The notes: generated by a model not told the origin, from the letters alone. DNA of 64,000 nucleotides from Sphingobacteriaceae bacterium (GCA_016715905.1 JADJXI010000004.1:1-64000), one strand, 5' to 3'; positions 53,230 through 63,271 are shown, numbered from the stretch's first letter. Numbers and translations are program-made.

Positions 53230-56200
53230 ATGAATCTGGCAGAATTGAGCGTACGAAAACCTGTTCTATCGATTGTGATGTCGGTAGTAATCGTTTTGTT
53301 TGGCTTAATTGGCTACAAATTCCTGGGTGTTCGCGAATATCCCTCTATCGATCCTCCCACTATTAATGTTCGTACTAATTATACGGGAGCAAGTGCTGAT
53401 GTTATTCAATCCAGAATCACCGAGCCTTTGGAAAAAGTGATTAATGGTATTGAAGGTGTACGTACCATAACCGGTGCAAGTAATCAGGGTTCAAGCATCA
53501 TCACAGTTGAATTTGATTTGGGTGTAGATATGGAAACAGCGGCAAATGATGTGCGTGATAAAGTTTCACAAGCATTAAGACAGTTGCCCCAAGATTTGGA
53601 TAATCCTCCCGTGGTATCTAAATCAGATGCTAACGCCAGTGCAATAATCTCCATGACATTTCTAAGTAATAAAAAATCATTGTTGGAGCTGAGTGATTAC
53701 GCCGAAAATGTAATAGTGCCTGGCTTACAAACTATTCAAGGTGTAAGTCAAGTTCAGATTTGGGGGCAAAGACGATTTACGATGCGATTAAGAATTGATC
53801 CCAAAAAACTAATTGCATATCAGGTAACTCCTTTGGATATCAAAGCTGTGTTAGAAAAAGAAAATGTGGATTTGCCTGCCGGTAAAATTGAGGGAGATAA
53901 TACAGAGCTTACAGTGAATACTATTGGAAAAATTACTAGTGTTGAAGAATTTGAAAAACTGATTATTAAACAAGAGGGAACGGGCGTGGTGCGCATGGAG
54001 GATGTGGCCCGAGTAGAAGCAGGCGCCGAAAACGAAGAAACAATTTTAAAGGAGTCGGGTATACCAATGGTGGGATTAGCCCTCGTTCCTCAGCCCGGCG
54101 CCAATTATTTAGATATTTCTAATGAATTTTATAAACGTTACGAAAAATTAAGGGCTGAACTCCCCAAAGATTTTGAATTGAATATTGCCTTGGATAATAC
54201 ACGCTTTATTCGCAAATCAATTACAGAGGTTAAAGAGACTTTATTCATCGCTATCATTCTGGTTATTTTAATTATCTATCTTTTTTTTCGCGATTGGATT
54301 ATTGCAATACGTCCTTTAATAGACATTCCGGTTTCCTTAATTGGAGCGTTTTTTATTATGTATCTTCTCGATTATTCAATCAATGTACTTACCCTGTTGG
54401 CTATTGTATTGGCTACAGGTTTAGTGGTGGATGATGGTATTGTAGTAACCGAAAATATTTATAAGAAAATTGAAAAAGGTTTAAAGCCAAAACAAGCAGC
54501 TATTGAAGGAACTCGTGAAATATATTTTGCTGTTATTTCTACCTCATTAACTTTAGTGGCCGTATTTATGCCGGTTATTTTTCTGGAGGGATTTGTTGGT
54601 CGTTTATTTCGTGAATTTGGCGTTGTTTTGGCCGGCTCCGTATTAATTTCTGCTTTTGTGTCTTTAACGTTAACACCTATGCTTAACGCTAAACTGGTAA
54701 GAAAAGATGTACATAAGCGAAGCAGATTCTACCTGTGGTCTGAACCATTTTTCCGTAATATGGAACTTGCTTTTAAAAATTCGGTGACTTCATTTCTCGA
54801 AAGAAAATATCAGGCAGTAATAATTTTAATAATAGCTTCTTTTTCAATTTTTTATTTTGGCTCGCAATTAAAAAGTGAATTGGCTCCGTTGGAAGACCGA
54901 AATTGGATTAGATTGAGTTATACAGGCCCGGAAGGAGCCACTTTTGAAAATACCGATCGAGTTATGGATCGAATAGCTAAATTCATTACAGATTCTATTG
55001 CCGAAAAAAATGTTTGTCTTTGTGTTACGGCTCCGGGTTTTGCAGGTTCCGGCGCTGTTAATACCGGATTTGTTCGTCTATCCTTAAGCGAAGCCGGCGA
55101 TAGAAAACGATCGCAACAGCAAATTGCAGATTATATGAATAAACATTTGAATCTTTTTCCGGAAGGAAAAGTATTTGTTATTCAGGAACAATCAATCTCA
55201 TCAGGTGGTGGTCCGCGGGGTTCTTTGCCTGTTCAATTTGTTATTCAAAATAATGATTTTGAAAAAATAAAAGAACACTTACCTAAGTTTTTAGAAGAGG
55301 TTTCTGCTAATCCCGTGTTTCAGGGCTTTGATGTAAACTTAAAATTTAATAAACCTGAATTAGTCATTGAAATTGATAGAGAAAAGGCTAAATCACTGCA
55401 AGTTTCAATTGCTGATATTGCACAAACTATTCAGTTAGCAATGAGCGGGCAAAGATTTAGTTACTACACCAATGGTGATAAACAATACAGTGTTGTGGGT
55501 CAGGTAGATCGGGAAGACCGTGATGACCCATCCGACTTAACAAACTTGAGTGTAAGAAATAAAAATGGTTTAATGATTTCTTTGGATAACTTAACAACCA
55601 TTCGCGAGATTAGTAGTCCACCACAACTTTATCATTATAATCGTTATCAGTCGGCAACCATTTCTGCGGGATTGGCGCCCGGTAAAACGATTGGTGATGG
55701 TATAAAAGAAATGAATCTTATTGCAAAGAAAGTGCTGGATGATAGTTTTGCAACAGATTTAACCGGTTCATCGCGTGATTTCGCCGAAAGTTCTTCTAAT
55801 ATTTTATTTGCTTTTTTGCTGGCTTTGTTTTTAATTTATCTTCTTCTGTCAGCACAATTCGAAAGTTTTTTGCAACCCCTTGTTATCATGCTTACCGTTC
55901 CAACTGCCTTAGCGGGTGCCGTTTTTTCTTTGTGGTATTTTAATCAAACATTAAATATTTTCAGTCAGATAGGCATGATCATGTTAATTGGTTTAGTAAC
56001 CAAAAATGGAATATTAATTGTTGAATTTACAAATCAACTTCGCAAAAAAGGAATGAAAGTGCATGAGGCGGTTGTTGAAGCATCTGTTTCGCGTTTTCGT
56101 CCGATATTAATGACCAGCTTTGCTACGGTATTAGGCGCCCTGCCAATTGCTATTGCCTGGGGCGCCGGTGCGAAAAGCAGAATGGGTATGGGTATAGTTG

Positions 56201-56301
56201 TAATAGGTGGGGTTTTATTATCGATGATGCTAACGCTATATGTAATCCCAGCATTTTATAGTATTATTTCAAAAAATTCAAAGCATGAAGATTTGGATTA
56301 A
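53230..56301 (+). CDS. RND multidrug efflux pump, AcrB/HAE1 family
   Basis: The 1023-residue inner-membrane pump has the twelve-helix, two-porter-loop RND layout. It begins 'LAELSVRKPVLSIVMSVVIV', has 'FLGVREYPSIDPPTINVRT', the TM4 proton-relay aspartates in 'GLVVDDGIVVTENIYK', and 'IGMIMLIGLVTKNGILIVEF' in the second half. It should export drugs, dyes or lipophilic compounds by proton antiport. It is complete and flanked by adaptor and channel genes; its stop overlaps the start of the channel gene by 17 bases. Confidence 0.97.
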   Translation: MNLAELSVRKPVLSIVMSVVIVLFGLIGYKFLGVREYPSIDPPTINVRTNYTGASADVIQSRITEPLEKVINGIEGVRTITGASNQGSSIITVEFDLGVDMETAANDVRDKVSQALRQLPQDLDNPPVVSKSDANASAIISMTFLSNKKSLLELSDYAENVIVPGLQTIQGVSQVQIWGQRRFTMRLRIDPKKLIAYQVTPLDIKAVLEKENVDLPAGKIEGDNTELTVNTIGKITSVEEFEKLIIKQEGTGVVRMEDVARVEAGAENEETILKESGIPMVGLALVPQPGANYLDISNEFYKRYEKLRAELPKDFELNIALDNTRFIRKSITEVKETLFIAIILVILIIYLFFRDWIIAIRPLIDIPVSLIGAFFIMYLLDYSINVLTLLAIVLATGLVVDDGIVVTENIYKKIEKGLKPKQAAIEGTREIYFAVISTSLTLVAVFMPVIFLEGFVGRLFREFGVVLAGSVLISAFVSLTLTPMLNAKLVRKDVHKRSRFYLWSEPFFRNMELAFKNSVTSFLERKYQAVIILIIASFSIFYFGSQLKSELAPLEDRNWIRLSYTGPEGATFENTDRVMDRIAKFITDSIAEKNVCLCVTAPGFAGSGAVNTGFVRLSLSEAGDRKRSQQQIADYMNKHLNLFPEGKVFVIQEQSISSGGGPRGSLPVQFVIQNNDFEKIKEHLPKFLEEVSANPVFQGFDVNLKFNKPELVIEIDREKAKSLQVSIADIAQTIQLAMSGQRFSYYTNGDKQYSVVGQVDREDRDDPSDLTNLSVRNKNGLMISLDNLTTIREISSPPQLYHYNRYQSATISAGLAPGKTIGDGIKEMNLIAKKVLDDSFATDLTGSSRDFAESSSNILFAFLLALFLIYLLLSAQFESFLQPLVIMLTVPTALAGAVFSLWYFNQTLNIFSQIGMIMLIGLVTKNGILIVEFTNQLRKKGMKVHEAVVEASVSRFRPILMTSFATVLGALPIAIAWGAGAKSRMGMGIVVIGGVLLSMMLTLYVIPAFYSIISKNSKHEDLD

Positions 56302-57577
56302 ATTATTTTTAGTGTTGACTCAGTTAACTTTTGCGCAAGATGTATTAAATTATAGTGATGCATTGAAAATTGCTATTGAAAAAAACACTTCAGTACTGGT
56401 ATTCAAAAATGAAAAGCAAACACAACATTTAAAAAACAATGCAGGTAATGCCGGGTTGTCGCCCACGGTGAGTTTAAATGCCAATTTAAATTTTTCGAAT
56501 TTAAATTCGTATCAGGAGTTTAGTTCAGGCACGATTCAGGATCGCACGGGAGCTAAGAGTAATAATGTGGCGGCCTCGGCAAACGTGAATTGGGTAATTT
56601 TTGATGGATTTAAAATGTTTGCGGTGAAAAAGAAATTGAGTAGCAATGAAAATATAAGCGATTTGCAATTAAAAAAACAAATTGAAGATGTTATTGTAGA
56701 AATAACAGCCGGATATTATGAAGTAGTACGTTTAAATAAATTATTGGCAGTTGCGAATGAAAATTTAAGTTTACTTCGGAAACGAAAAGAAATAAGTGAA
56801 GAAAAATTCAAAATAGGATCCGGTTCGGGTATTGATTTACTTACTTGTAAAACAGATGAAAATAAAGCGCTTTCGGAAGTTTATAACCTGGAATGGTTAA
56901 TTGTAAAATCAAAAAGTGAATTAAATAAAGCATTGCTTAAAGATGTGAATGAAGATTTTAAAACAAGGGATACTATAGAAGTAAATTTTGAACCAAATAT
57001 AGATGAGCTAACTAAGTTGAAGAGTCAAAATACCGGACTGTTAATTTCCAAAGAATTAGAAAAACAAGCGAAATATAGTCTGGATGAATCTAGATCTTAT
57101 TATATGCCCTATGTACAATTAAATGGTTCATATAATTTTACACGAAATACAAGTCAGGCCGGATTTATTTTTCAGAACAGACAAAATGGAATTTCGGCCG
57201 GATTAAGTGCAGGGTGGACCATTTTCAATGGCAATAAAAATTCAAGAATGTATAAAGAAAAACAAATAGCCTTGTTGAATACAGCATTAAATACAACGGA
57301 TTTAAATAAACAATACGAATCTATCATATACATTAACGTGCAGGCATTTCTAACTCATAAAAAAATATACAAGCTCGAGTTAGCTAACTTAAACGATTCA
57401 AGAGAATTACTAACGGTTGCCGATGAGCGATACAAAATTGGGCGGTCAGATTTAATTCAAGTGCGTGAAGCGCAAAAGAATTTTACCGAAGCTCAATCTC
57501 GTTGTATAAATTCCTTGTACAATTTAAAAATGGCAGAAGTAGAATTGTTAAGAACAAGTGGGCAATTAATAAAATAA
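56285..57577 (+). CDS. TolC-family outer-membrane efflux channel
   Basis: The 430-residue protein has a signal peptide ('WIKLFLVLTQLTFAQ') and two TolC repeats of long helices joined by beta segments ('PTVSLNANLNFSNLNSYQEF' and 'YYMPYVQLNGSYNFTRNT'). The motif 'YEVVRLNKLLAVANENLSLL' and the later 'LNDSRELLTVADERYKIGRS' are typical. It completes the tripartite exporter with the adaptor and pump encoded just upstream. The ATG lies inside the pump gene, so expression is coupled. Confidence 0.95.
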   Translation: MKIWIKLFLVLTQLTFAQDVLNYSDALKIAIEKNTSVLVFKNEKQTQHLKNNAGNAGLSPTVSLNANLNFSNLNSYQEFSSGTIQDRTGAKSNNVAASANVNWVIFDGFKMFAVKKKLSSNENISDLQLKKQIEDVIVEITAGYYEVVRLNKLLAVANENLSLLRKRKEISEEKFKIGSGSGIDLLTCKTDENKALSEVYNLEWLIVKSKSELNKALLKDVNEDFKTRDTIEVNFEPNIDELTKLKSQNTGLLISKELEKQAKYSLDESRSYYMPYVQLNGSYNFTRNTSQAGFIFQNRQNGISAGLSAGWTIFNGNKNSRMYKEKQIALLNTALNTTDLNKQYESIIYINVQAFLTHKKIYKLELANLNDSRELLTVADERYKIGRSDLIQVREAQKNFTEAQSRCINSLYNLKMAEVELLRTSGQLIK

Positions 57578-57590
57578 TTGGGAATTAAAT

Positions 57591-58295
57591 TTAATTGAAA
57601 CGCATTTGCAGTACACCCCAAAAGGCTTCTTTAAAAATCTTGGTACTCATTTTGCTTACGCCTTCAACGCGGTCAACAAAGGTAATGGGCACTTCAACAA
57701 TTTTAAATCCTTTTTTGTAAGCTGAATATTTCATCTCAATCTGAAACGCATAACCCATAAACCGGATTTTATCCAAATCAATTGTTTCTAAAACTTTCCG
57801 TTTATAACATTTAAATCCGGCCGTGGTGTCTTTTACATTAAACCATAAAACCAACCGCACGTATAAAGAAGCAAAATAGGAAAGTAAAATTCTTTTCATG
57901 TCCCAATTGCTAACATTTCCACCTTTCACATATCTTGAACCTACCGCCACATCGGCACCCTTTTCACAGGCTTCTAATAAGCGGGGTAAATCATCGGGAT
58001 TATGGCTGAAATCACAATCCATTTCGAAAATATATTCAAAATTTTTCTGAAGAGCCCATTTAAATCCGTGAATATATGCAGTACCTAATCCTAGTTTCCC
58101 CTTTCTTTCTTCAAGAAATAATCGATTAGCGAAGGTTAATTGCAGTTCTTTAACTTTGTCGGCTGTACCATCCGGTGAACCATCATCTACAATTAAAACT
58201 GAAAATTCGGGGGTAACGGACATCACCTTTCGAATCATTTTTTCAATGTTTTCAATTTCGTTGTAAGTGGGTATGATAACCAAATTTTTGCTCAC
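57591..58295 (-). CDS. GT2 dolichol-phosphate-mannose-synthase-like glycosyltransferase
   Basis: The 234-residue protein starts at GTG (58295) and has a GT-A fold: 'VIIPTYNEIENIEKMI', 'VLIVDDGSPDGTADKV', the metal-binding 'EMDCDFSHNPDDLPRL', 'VAVGSRYVKGGNVSNW' and 'DTTAGFKCYKRKVLETI'. This matches bacterial polyprenol-monophosphomannose synthases (DPM1-like). It transfers a hexose from a nucleotide sugar to a polyprenyl phosphate at the inner membrane face. It has no C-terminal membrane helices. It converges with the efflux operon and is likely alone. The GT-C-like protein at 41841 is the sort of enzyme that uses such donors, but they are far apart. Confidence 0.93.
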   Translation of the reverse strand: MSKNLVIIPTYNEIENIEKMIRKVMSVTPEFSVLIVDDGSPDGTADKVKELQLTFANRLFLEERKGKLGLGTAYIHGFKWALQKNFEYIFEMDCDFSHNPDDLPRLLEACEKGADVAVGSRYVKGGNVSNWDMKRILLSYFASLYVRLVLWFNVKDTTAGFKCYKRKVLETIDLDKIRFMGYAFQIEMKYSAYKKGFKIVEVPITFVDRVEGVSKMSTKIFKEAFWGVLQMRFN

Positions 58296-58445
58296 AAGTA
58301 GCGAATATACACATAATGAAAAGAAAAAAAAGTATGGATTGCACAGTTTTTATGAGTGTTTAATGAAAATTAAGAAATCGAACTAGCTTTATAGCTTTCA
58401 TTTAGGAAGGGCAGGAATAAAGTATTATTTCCTTATTTTTATATC

Positions 58446-58871
58446 GTGGTGAGTAAATTTAATATTCGGGTTTATGGAATTCTGGAAATGGATAATAAAA
58501 TCTTGTTGACGGAAGAGAAAATCAGGGGCAGACAGATTATTAAATTCCCCGGAGGTGGATTAGAGTTGGGCGAAAGTTTAGTAGATTGTTTGAAAAGAGA
58601 ATTTCAGGAAGAATTAAAGGTGGATATTATTGTGAAAAATCACTTTTATACCACCGATTTTTTTGTTCAATCTGCATTTGATGATTCGCAGGTCATAAGT
58701 ATATATTTTTGGGTAGATTTAATGGATGAGCAAGCTTTAAATGAATTACCTCAAACTGAAAATTTATATTTTAAATGGGAAGAAAAAGATAAAATTAATG
58801 CAGATCTGTTATCCTTGATTATAGATAAAAAGGTAGCGGATTTATTACATCTCCATTATAAACATAATTAA
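58446..58871 (+). CDS. Nudix hydrolase
   Basis: The 141-residue protein has a complete Nudix box, G-x5-E-x7-REUxEE: 'GGLELGESLVDCLKREFQEE' (about residues 39-58). Such enzymes hydrolyse nucleoside diphosphates linked to another moiety; the substrate cannot be told. It starts at GTG (58446), with another GTG immediately after. The DASS transporter coding frame opens right after its TAA, so the two are probably cotranscribed. Confidence 0.92.
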   Translation: MVSKFNIRVYGILEMDNKILLTEEKIRGRQIIKFPGGGLELGESLVDCLKREFQEELKVDIIVKNHFYTTDFFVQSAFDDSQVISIYFWVDLMDEQALNELPQTENLYFKWEEKDKINADLLSLIIDKKVADLLHLHYKHN

Positions 58872-58918
58872 TACTGAAAAATAATTCCAAATACTTTTTT
58901 CAAATACTAGGCCCTCTG

Positions 58919-60331
58919 TTGGCTTTTCTTTTTATCTTTTTTATAGAACTGGACCCCGAACATCCCATGGTGAGTTACATGGCCGGTGTTGCCATTTGGA
59001 TGTGTATATGGTGGTTTTCAGAGGCTGTTAATTTGGCCGTTACCGCTTTGGTTCCTGTACTAATGTTACCCGCATTGGGTATTGCCGGTGCTAAACAAGT
59101 ATCGCAGCAATATACCGATAGTATCATCTTTTTATTTATTGGTGGATTTATGCTGGCCTTCGCCATTGAAAAATGGAATTTTCATAAAAGGATTGCAATT
59201 AAAATATTATCCATTGTGGGTACCAGTCCGGGAACCATTTTGTTTGGGGTGATGCTTTCAACTTTTTTAATTAGTAATTGGATAAGTAATACGGCTACTA
59301 CCATGATGTTATTTGGTGCAGTTTTCGCGCTCATTGAAGAGACCAAAGCCTATATTCATCACCATGCTAAAAAGTTTGCTGCTGCATTATTATTAGGGCT
59401 AGCTTTTTCAGCCACAATTGGCGGAATGGCCACACCAGTGGGTACACCACCCAATATGTATTTTTTTAAAGCATTCCGTGAAGCTTTTCCGGGTGATGGA
59501 AATTTAAATTTCATTAAATGGAGTTTGATAGGTTATCCAATAGCATTTAGTTTTTTATTGATTACATATGCGGTATTAAATAGTTACTTTCTGCGCAAAA
59601 AAGTAAAAATTGAAATTGCAAAAGATTACTTTACGAATAGTTATAAAAAGTTAGGTAAATTCTCTTATGAAGAAAAGTGGGTGTTTGGCATATTTATTTT
59701 TTGTGTGGTAGCTTGGTTTACACGCGCTGATATAGATTTTGTATCTTTCAAATTCAGGGGGTGGAATAATATATTTGATAAACCAAAATTCATAGATGAT
59801 GCATTTGTGGCATTAATTGCGGCATTAGCCTTATTTTTAATCCCATCTAAACAAAAGCGAGGCGAAGCTCTATTGATTTGGGATGATGCTAAAAAGTTGC
59901 GCTACGATATTATTTTAATGTTTGGTTCGGGATTTGCGTTGGCCTATGGATTTGAAGTTTCAGGCCTCAGTCATTGGCTGGCTGATAGCTTAAAGGTTTT
60001 GAAAGGAGTATCTCCGGTGCTCATTATCTTAGGAATTTGTATAATTGTTACCATAATAAGTGAATTTGCATCTAATATTGCTAGTATACAATTGGCCATA
60101 CCGGTAATGCTGGCCCTGCAAAAAGATTTAGAGTTGCCGGCTTTGTTTTTAATGATGCCTGCCACCTTTGCCGCTTCATTAGGATTTATGTTACCTGTAG
60201 CAACGGCGGCAAATACCATTGTGTTTGGTACTCGGCAAATAGAAATTAAGGACATGTTTAAAGTTGGATTAATTTTAGATATTATCGGAATTTTAATTAT
60301 TACCTTTATGTGCTACATCTATTTGGCTTAA
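58919..60331 (+). CDS. SLC13/DASS-family sodium-coupled anion transporter
   Basis: The 470-residue (minimum) protein has about eleven hydrophobic helices and the DASS landmarks 'WWFSEAVNLAVTALVPVLML', 'SNWISNTATTMMLFG' (the SNT sodium/substrate motif), 'GGMATPVGTPPNMYFF', 'SEFASNIASIQLAIPV' (second S-N motif) and 'LPVATAANTIVFGT'. It likely takes up dicarboxylates or sulfate with sodium. The frame is open upstream to 58868, and the extra residues 'KYFFQILGPLLAFLF' look like the family N-terminus. The real start is probably upstream, perhaps CTG at 58874. The lolD-like ATG overlaps its stop. Confidence 0.92.
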   Translation: MAFLFIFFIELDPEHPMVSYMAGVAIWMCIWWFSEAVNLAVTALVPVLMLPALGIAGAKQVSQQYTDSIIFLFIGGFMLAFAIEKWNFHKRIAIKILSIVGTSPGTILFGVMLSTFLISNWISNTATTMMLFGAVFALIEETKAYIHHHAKKFAAALLLGLAFSATIGGMATPVGTPPNMYFFKAFREAFPGDGNLNFIKWSLIGYPIAFSFLLITYAVLNSYFLRKKVKIEIAKDYFTNSYKKLGKFSYEEKWVFGIFIFCVVAWFTRADIDFVSFKFRGWNNIFDKPKFIDDAFVALIAALALFLIPSKQKRGEALLIWDDAKKLRYDIILMFGSGFALAYGFEVSGLSHWLADSLKVLKGVSPVLIILGICIIVTIISEFASNIASIQLAIPVMLALQKDLELPALFLMMPATFAASLGFMLPVATAANTIVFGTRQIEIKDMFKVGLILDIIGILIITFMCYIYLA

Positions 60332-60984
60332 TGATCAGTGCTAAAAATATTCACAAATCGTATGATAAACTCGAAATATTAAAGGGGGTTGATCTTGAAA
60401 TTAAAGCAGGAGAAGTTGTTTCCATTGTGGGCTCATCCGGAGCAGGTAAAACAACTTTGCTCACCATTTTAGGAACATTAGACAGGCCGGATAGTGGAGA
60501 GGTAATTTTAGCCAATGAGCAGGTTTTCAATTTAAACGATAAAAAGCTCGCTGCCTTTAGAAATAAGAATGTTGGATTTGTTTTTCAGTTTCATCAATTA
60601 TTACCTGAGTTTACAGCCCTCGAAAATGTAATAATTCCTGCTTTGATAGGGAAGCGGAATAAAAAGGATGCTGAAGCTAAGGCCACGGAATTATTGACTT
60701 TTTTCAATTTAAACGACAGAATAAATCATAAACCTTCTGAATTGAGTGGGGGAGAACAACAAAGAGTTGCAGTGGCCAGAGCTTTAATTAATGAACCCAA
60801 AGTAATTTTTGCCGATGAACCCAGTGGAAATTTGGATTCGGCCAATGCCAAAGAATTACATGATTTATTTTTTCAGTTACGTGATAAATTCAATCAAACT
60901 TTTGTGATTGTTACTCATAATAACGAATTAGCAAAAATGGCTGATCGTACTTTAGTGATGAAGGATGGCCGGATTATTTCTTGA
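60331..60984 (+). CDS. lolD: LolD/MacB-type ABC transporter ATPase
   Basis: From the ATG at 60331, which overlaps the TAA of the transporter gene, the product is 217 residues. It has Walker A 'GSSGAGKTTLL', Q-loop 'GFVFQFHQLLPEFTALEN', signature 'LSGGEQQRVAVARAL', Walker B 'VIFADEPSGNLDS' and H-loop 'VIVTHNNELAK'. 'FQFHQLLPEFTALENVIIPA' is typical of LolD, the ATPase of the LolCDE complex that releases lipoproteins from the inner membrane. LolC/E are not adjacent. A frame extending to 60310 would overlap the previous gene and is less likely. Confidence 0.9.
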   Translation: MISAKNIHKSYDKLEILKGVDLEIKAGEVVSIVGSSGAGKTTLLTILGTLDRPDSGEVILANEQVFNLNDKKLAAFRNKNVGFVFQFHQLLPEFTALENVIIPALIGKRNKKDAEAKATELLTFFNLNDRINHKPSELSGGEQQRVAVARALINEPKVIFADEPSGNLDSANAKELHDLFFQLRDKFNQTFVIVTHNNELAKMADRTLVMKDGRIIS

Positions 60985-60987
60985 TCA

Positions 60988-61050
60988 AATCCCTAAAAAT
61001 TTAAGTACTTATTCACGCAATGAATTAAAGTGAGGGATTAATTTTTTTTT
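60988..61050 (+). terminator. Possible terminator after lolD
   Basis: AATCCCT (60988-60994) can pair with AGGGATT (61033-61039), and a run of T follows. The 7-bp stem and the 38-base loop make it weak, but it sits 4 bases after the lolD stop. Confidence 0.35.
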
Positions 61051-61059
61051 AGCATTAAA

Positions 61060-62295
61060 TCAACAACCCTTTTTAGAATTAACAAAATCAGGCCAGGCCA
61101 AATTATTGTTATTCTTCTCCTTTTTAAGCTTATAAACTACTTCTGTTCTGCCTTCATCAGAAGTATTTATTTCTTCTTTTGACTTTTTGTTTTCTTTATA
61201 AAAATAGAGTGCTCCGGCTATGATGGCAACGATAGCCAGACAAAAGAAGAATATTTTCCATGCGCTATAAGGTCTTTCTCCTTGTACTTCGCCGGTTCTG
61301 GCATTTACCGTAAAGCGATACACTTTATTATTGTATTTATATGCGCTAATCCATAACGGTAATAAAATATGTTTGAACGTAATGTCGTTATAATTCGTAT
61401 TGATGGTATGAATTTGTTGTACATCTCCTCCAATATCACTTCTCACACTACTTTCAATAATTGGTTGCATTCTCACTTTAGCCTCATCAAAGCCAGCTTT
61501 TAATTCGGTTTGATAGCTTTCGGTAACAAATCCGGCTAAAAATTTATCATCGTAAGCGATCAGTTCAGGCAAATCCCAGGGTTCTAACTCTTGTACTAAT
61601 TTTTGAGGTAGTGAATGCGATGCGCAAACCAAAACATCATCAAAATTATTATTTACGTGTCCACTTGCAGGATACCAGTTAGTGCGTTGTACTTGACGGG
61701 TATGCGTTTTACCTTCGCTGTCTTTATATGTTTCGGTTACATAATAATGTTCTCCTCTTAACCCCGAATAATCACTTTCGGTAGCACTATCATAAGTCCA
61801 GTATGGCATATATACTCCTCTTAGTTTTTCGGCACTATGTCTGGCGTAGTCTTTTAATTTATTGGGGGCAAACCATAATCCACCAACCCATCCTACAAAT
61901 CCTTCTTTTGCCTTATTTCTTTCAACCTTAAACGGAAGTAAATATTTAGGTTTTATGATACTGCAGGTAGCGGCATCTTTTATTACTAATGGCGTATCAC
62001 AATATGGACAATTAGAGGAAGTAACGTTTGGGGGTAAAGTAGTGGAGCAACCACAACTGGTACATTTAACCGTGCTGATATTCTGCTTCTCACTTGTATT
62101 CATTTTTTCATTGATGAACGACTCGTAATCATTTTCAATTACTTCAGCTTTTTCGGTTGTAATAATATTATTGGCATTACAATATTCGCAGGTGAGTGAA
62201 TTTTGACCGGGGGCAAATTTTAAATTGGCACCACAGTCCTTACACTTTATGGTGTCGGCGGTATTGGCTGTTGACTCAAAGGTTTCGTTGCTCAT
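61060..62295 (-). CDS. Double zinc-ribbon membrane protein of unknown function
   Basis: The 411-residue protein has two N-terminal zinc ribbons: C18/C21 with C36/C39 ('CKDCGANLKF', 'CEYCNANN') and C78/C81 with C96/C99 ('CTSCGCSTTLPP', 'CPYCDTPL'). A conserved soluble domain follows ('KPKYLLPFKVERNKAKEGFV', 'YMPYWTYDSATESDY', 'LLPLWISAYKYNNKVYRF'), then one C-terminal transmembrane helix ('AWKIFFFCLAIVAIIAGALYF') and a charged tail. Similar proteins are often labelled TFIIB-type zinc-ribbon or PriA-like, but no helicase motif is present. Role unknown. Confidence 0.75.
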   Translation of the reverse strand: MSNETFESTANTADTIKCKDCGANLKFAPGQNSLTCEYCNANNIITTEKAEVIENDYESFINEKMNTSEKQNISTVKCTSCGCSTTLPPNVTSSNCPYCDTPLVIKDAATCSIIKPKYLLPFKVERNKAKEGFVGWVGGLWFAPNKLKDYARHSAEKLRGVYMPYWTYDSATESDYSGLRGEHYYVTETYKDSEGKTHTRQVQRTNWYPASGHVNNNFDDVLVCASHSLPQKLVQELEPWDLPELIAYDDKFLAGFVTESYQTELKAGFDEAKVRMQPIIESSVRSDIGGDVQQIHTINTNYNDITFKHILLPLWISAYKYNNKVYRFTVNARTGEVQGERPYSAWKIFFFCLAIVAIIAGALYFYKENKKSKEEINTSDEGRTEVVYKLKKEKNNNNLAWPDFVNSKKGC

Positions 62296-62392
62296 ATTGT
62301 ATTTTTGACGAACTAAGATAATAAAACAAAAACAATAAACGATTAAGTTTATACCGTTTTGTATTATTATTAATTAAATGGAAGTCTAAATT

Positions 62393-63271
62393 TTAATTTT
62401 TAACTGAGGCTATTGTGGATTTACCTGAGGGTTGTGTAGTATTGGAATAAAAAAGCAAAGTTTGTCCGTTCTTTGTTTCAGCCAATACTTCATAACATTT
62501 TCCGTTGTACGAGCAATGTAATATGGTGATAGGAATTTTTAATACTGAATTCGTTTTGTTTAGTGTAATTTTATCGGGTCGTAAAAAGACATTCTTTTTT
62601 AGCGTACGAGCACCTTCTTTTTCAAAATCTGATTTTTTTAATATATTATACTCACCTAATAAGCCGGCCAATTTTACATTTTTGGGATTATAATATACCT
62701 CCCATTTTTCGTTAATCTCAATGAGTTTGCCTCCATCTACAATTCCTATTCTGTCTGCATATTTCAAAGCCTCATCGGTTTGATGGGTAATTAAAATTAC
62801 CGAGGTGTTTTTCTTTTTAACTTCCTTATTAATAAAGGCGTAAAGTTTTTCACTTAATAAACGATCTAAATTACTAAAGGGTTCATCCAGTAAAAGTAAA
62901 TCCGGAATTATTGTTAATGCGCGTGCTATAGCAACCCGTTGTTTCTGTCCGCTAGATAAAAAACGTGCTTTGGTATTACGCAGTGCATTTAACTCTAATA
63001 AGTTTAATATTTGGGTAACTCTTTTTTGTTTGGCCTCATCGGTATAGCCTATTAATTTATCGGTTATGTTTTCCTGTACGGTATGATTATCTAATACATA
63101 ATATTCCTGACTTACTAAACTCATGTTTTTATGTCCGGGAATTAAATTGTAGGAAGGGCCGGTTACTGTTTCTCCGTTTAGGTTTATTTCACCGTTATGT
63201 AAATCTTCCAAACCATAAATGCATTTGATTAAAGTGGTTTTACCACTACCGCTTTTTCCAATTAAGCCCAA
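62393..63271 (-). CDS. PotA/FbpC-like ABC ATPase with TOBE-type tail
   Basis: The ABC domain has Walker A 'GKSGSGKTTLI', Q-loop 'SLVSQEYYVLDNHTVQEN', signature 'LSSGQKQRVAIARAL', Walker B 'LLLLDEPFSNLD' and H-loop 'LITHQTDEAL'. The last ~70 residues ('FLRPDKITLNK...') resemble the TOBE domain of import ATPases such as PotA/FbpC. The called TTG start removes the conserved N-terminus: the frame continues upstream to about 63370 and encodes 'VKNISFNYPEQNYFKGIKN'. The real start should be near 63367, although no ATG/GTG/TTG is there. No permease is adjacent; the TAA of the CHU_C gene lies just upstream. Confidence 0.85.
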   Translation of the reverse strand: MGLIGKSGSGKTTLIKCIYGLEDLHNGEINLNGETVTGPSYNLIPGHKNMSLVSQEYYVLDNHTVQENITDKLIGYTDEAKQKRVTQILNLLELNALRNTKARFLSSGQKQRVAIARALTIIPDLLLLDEPFSNLDRLLSEKLYAFINKEVKKKNTSVILITHQTDEALKYADRIGIVDGGKLIEINEKWEVYYNPKNVKLAGLLGEYNILKKSDFEKEGARTLKKNVFLRPDKITLNKTNSVLKIPITILHCSYNGKCYEVLAETKNGQTLLFYSNTTQPSGKSTIASVKN

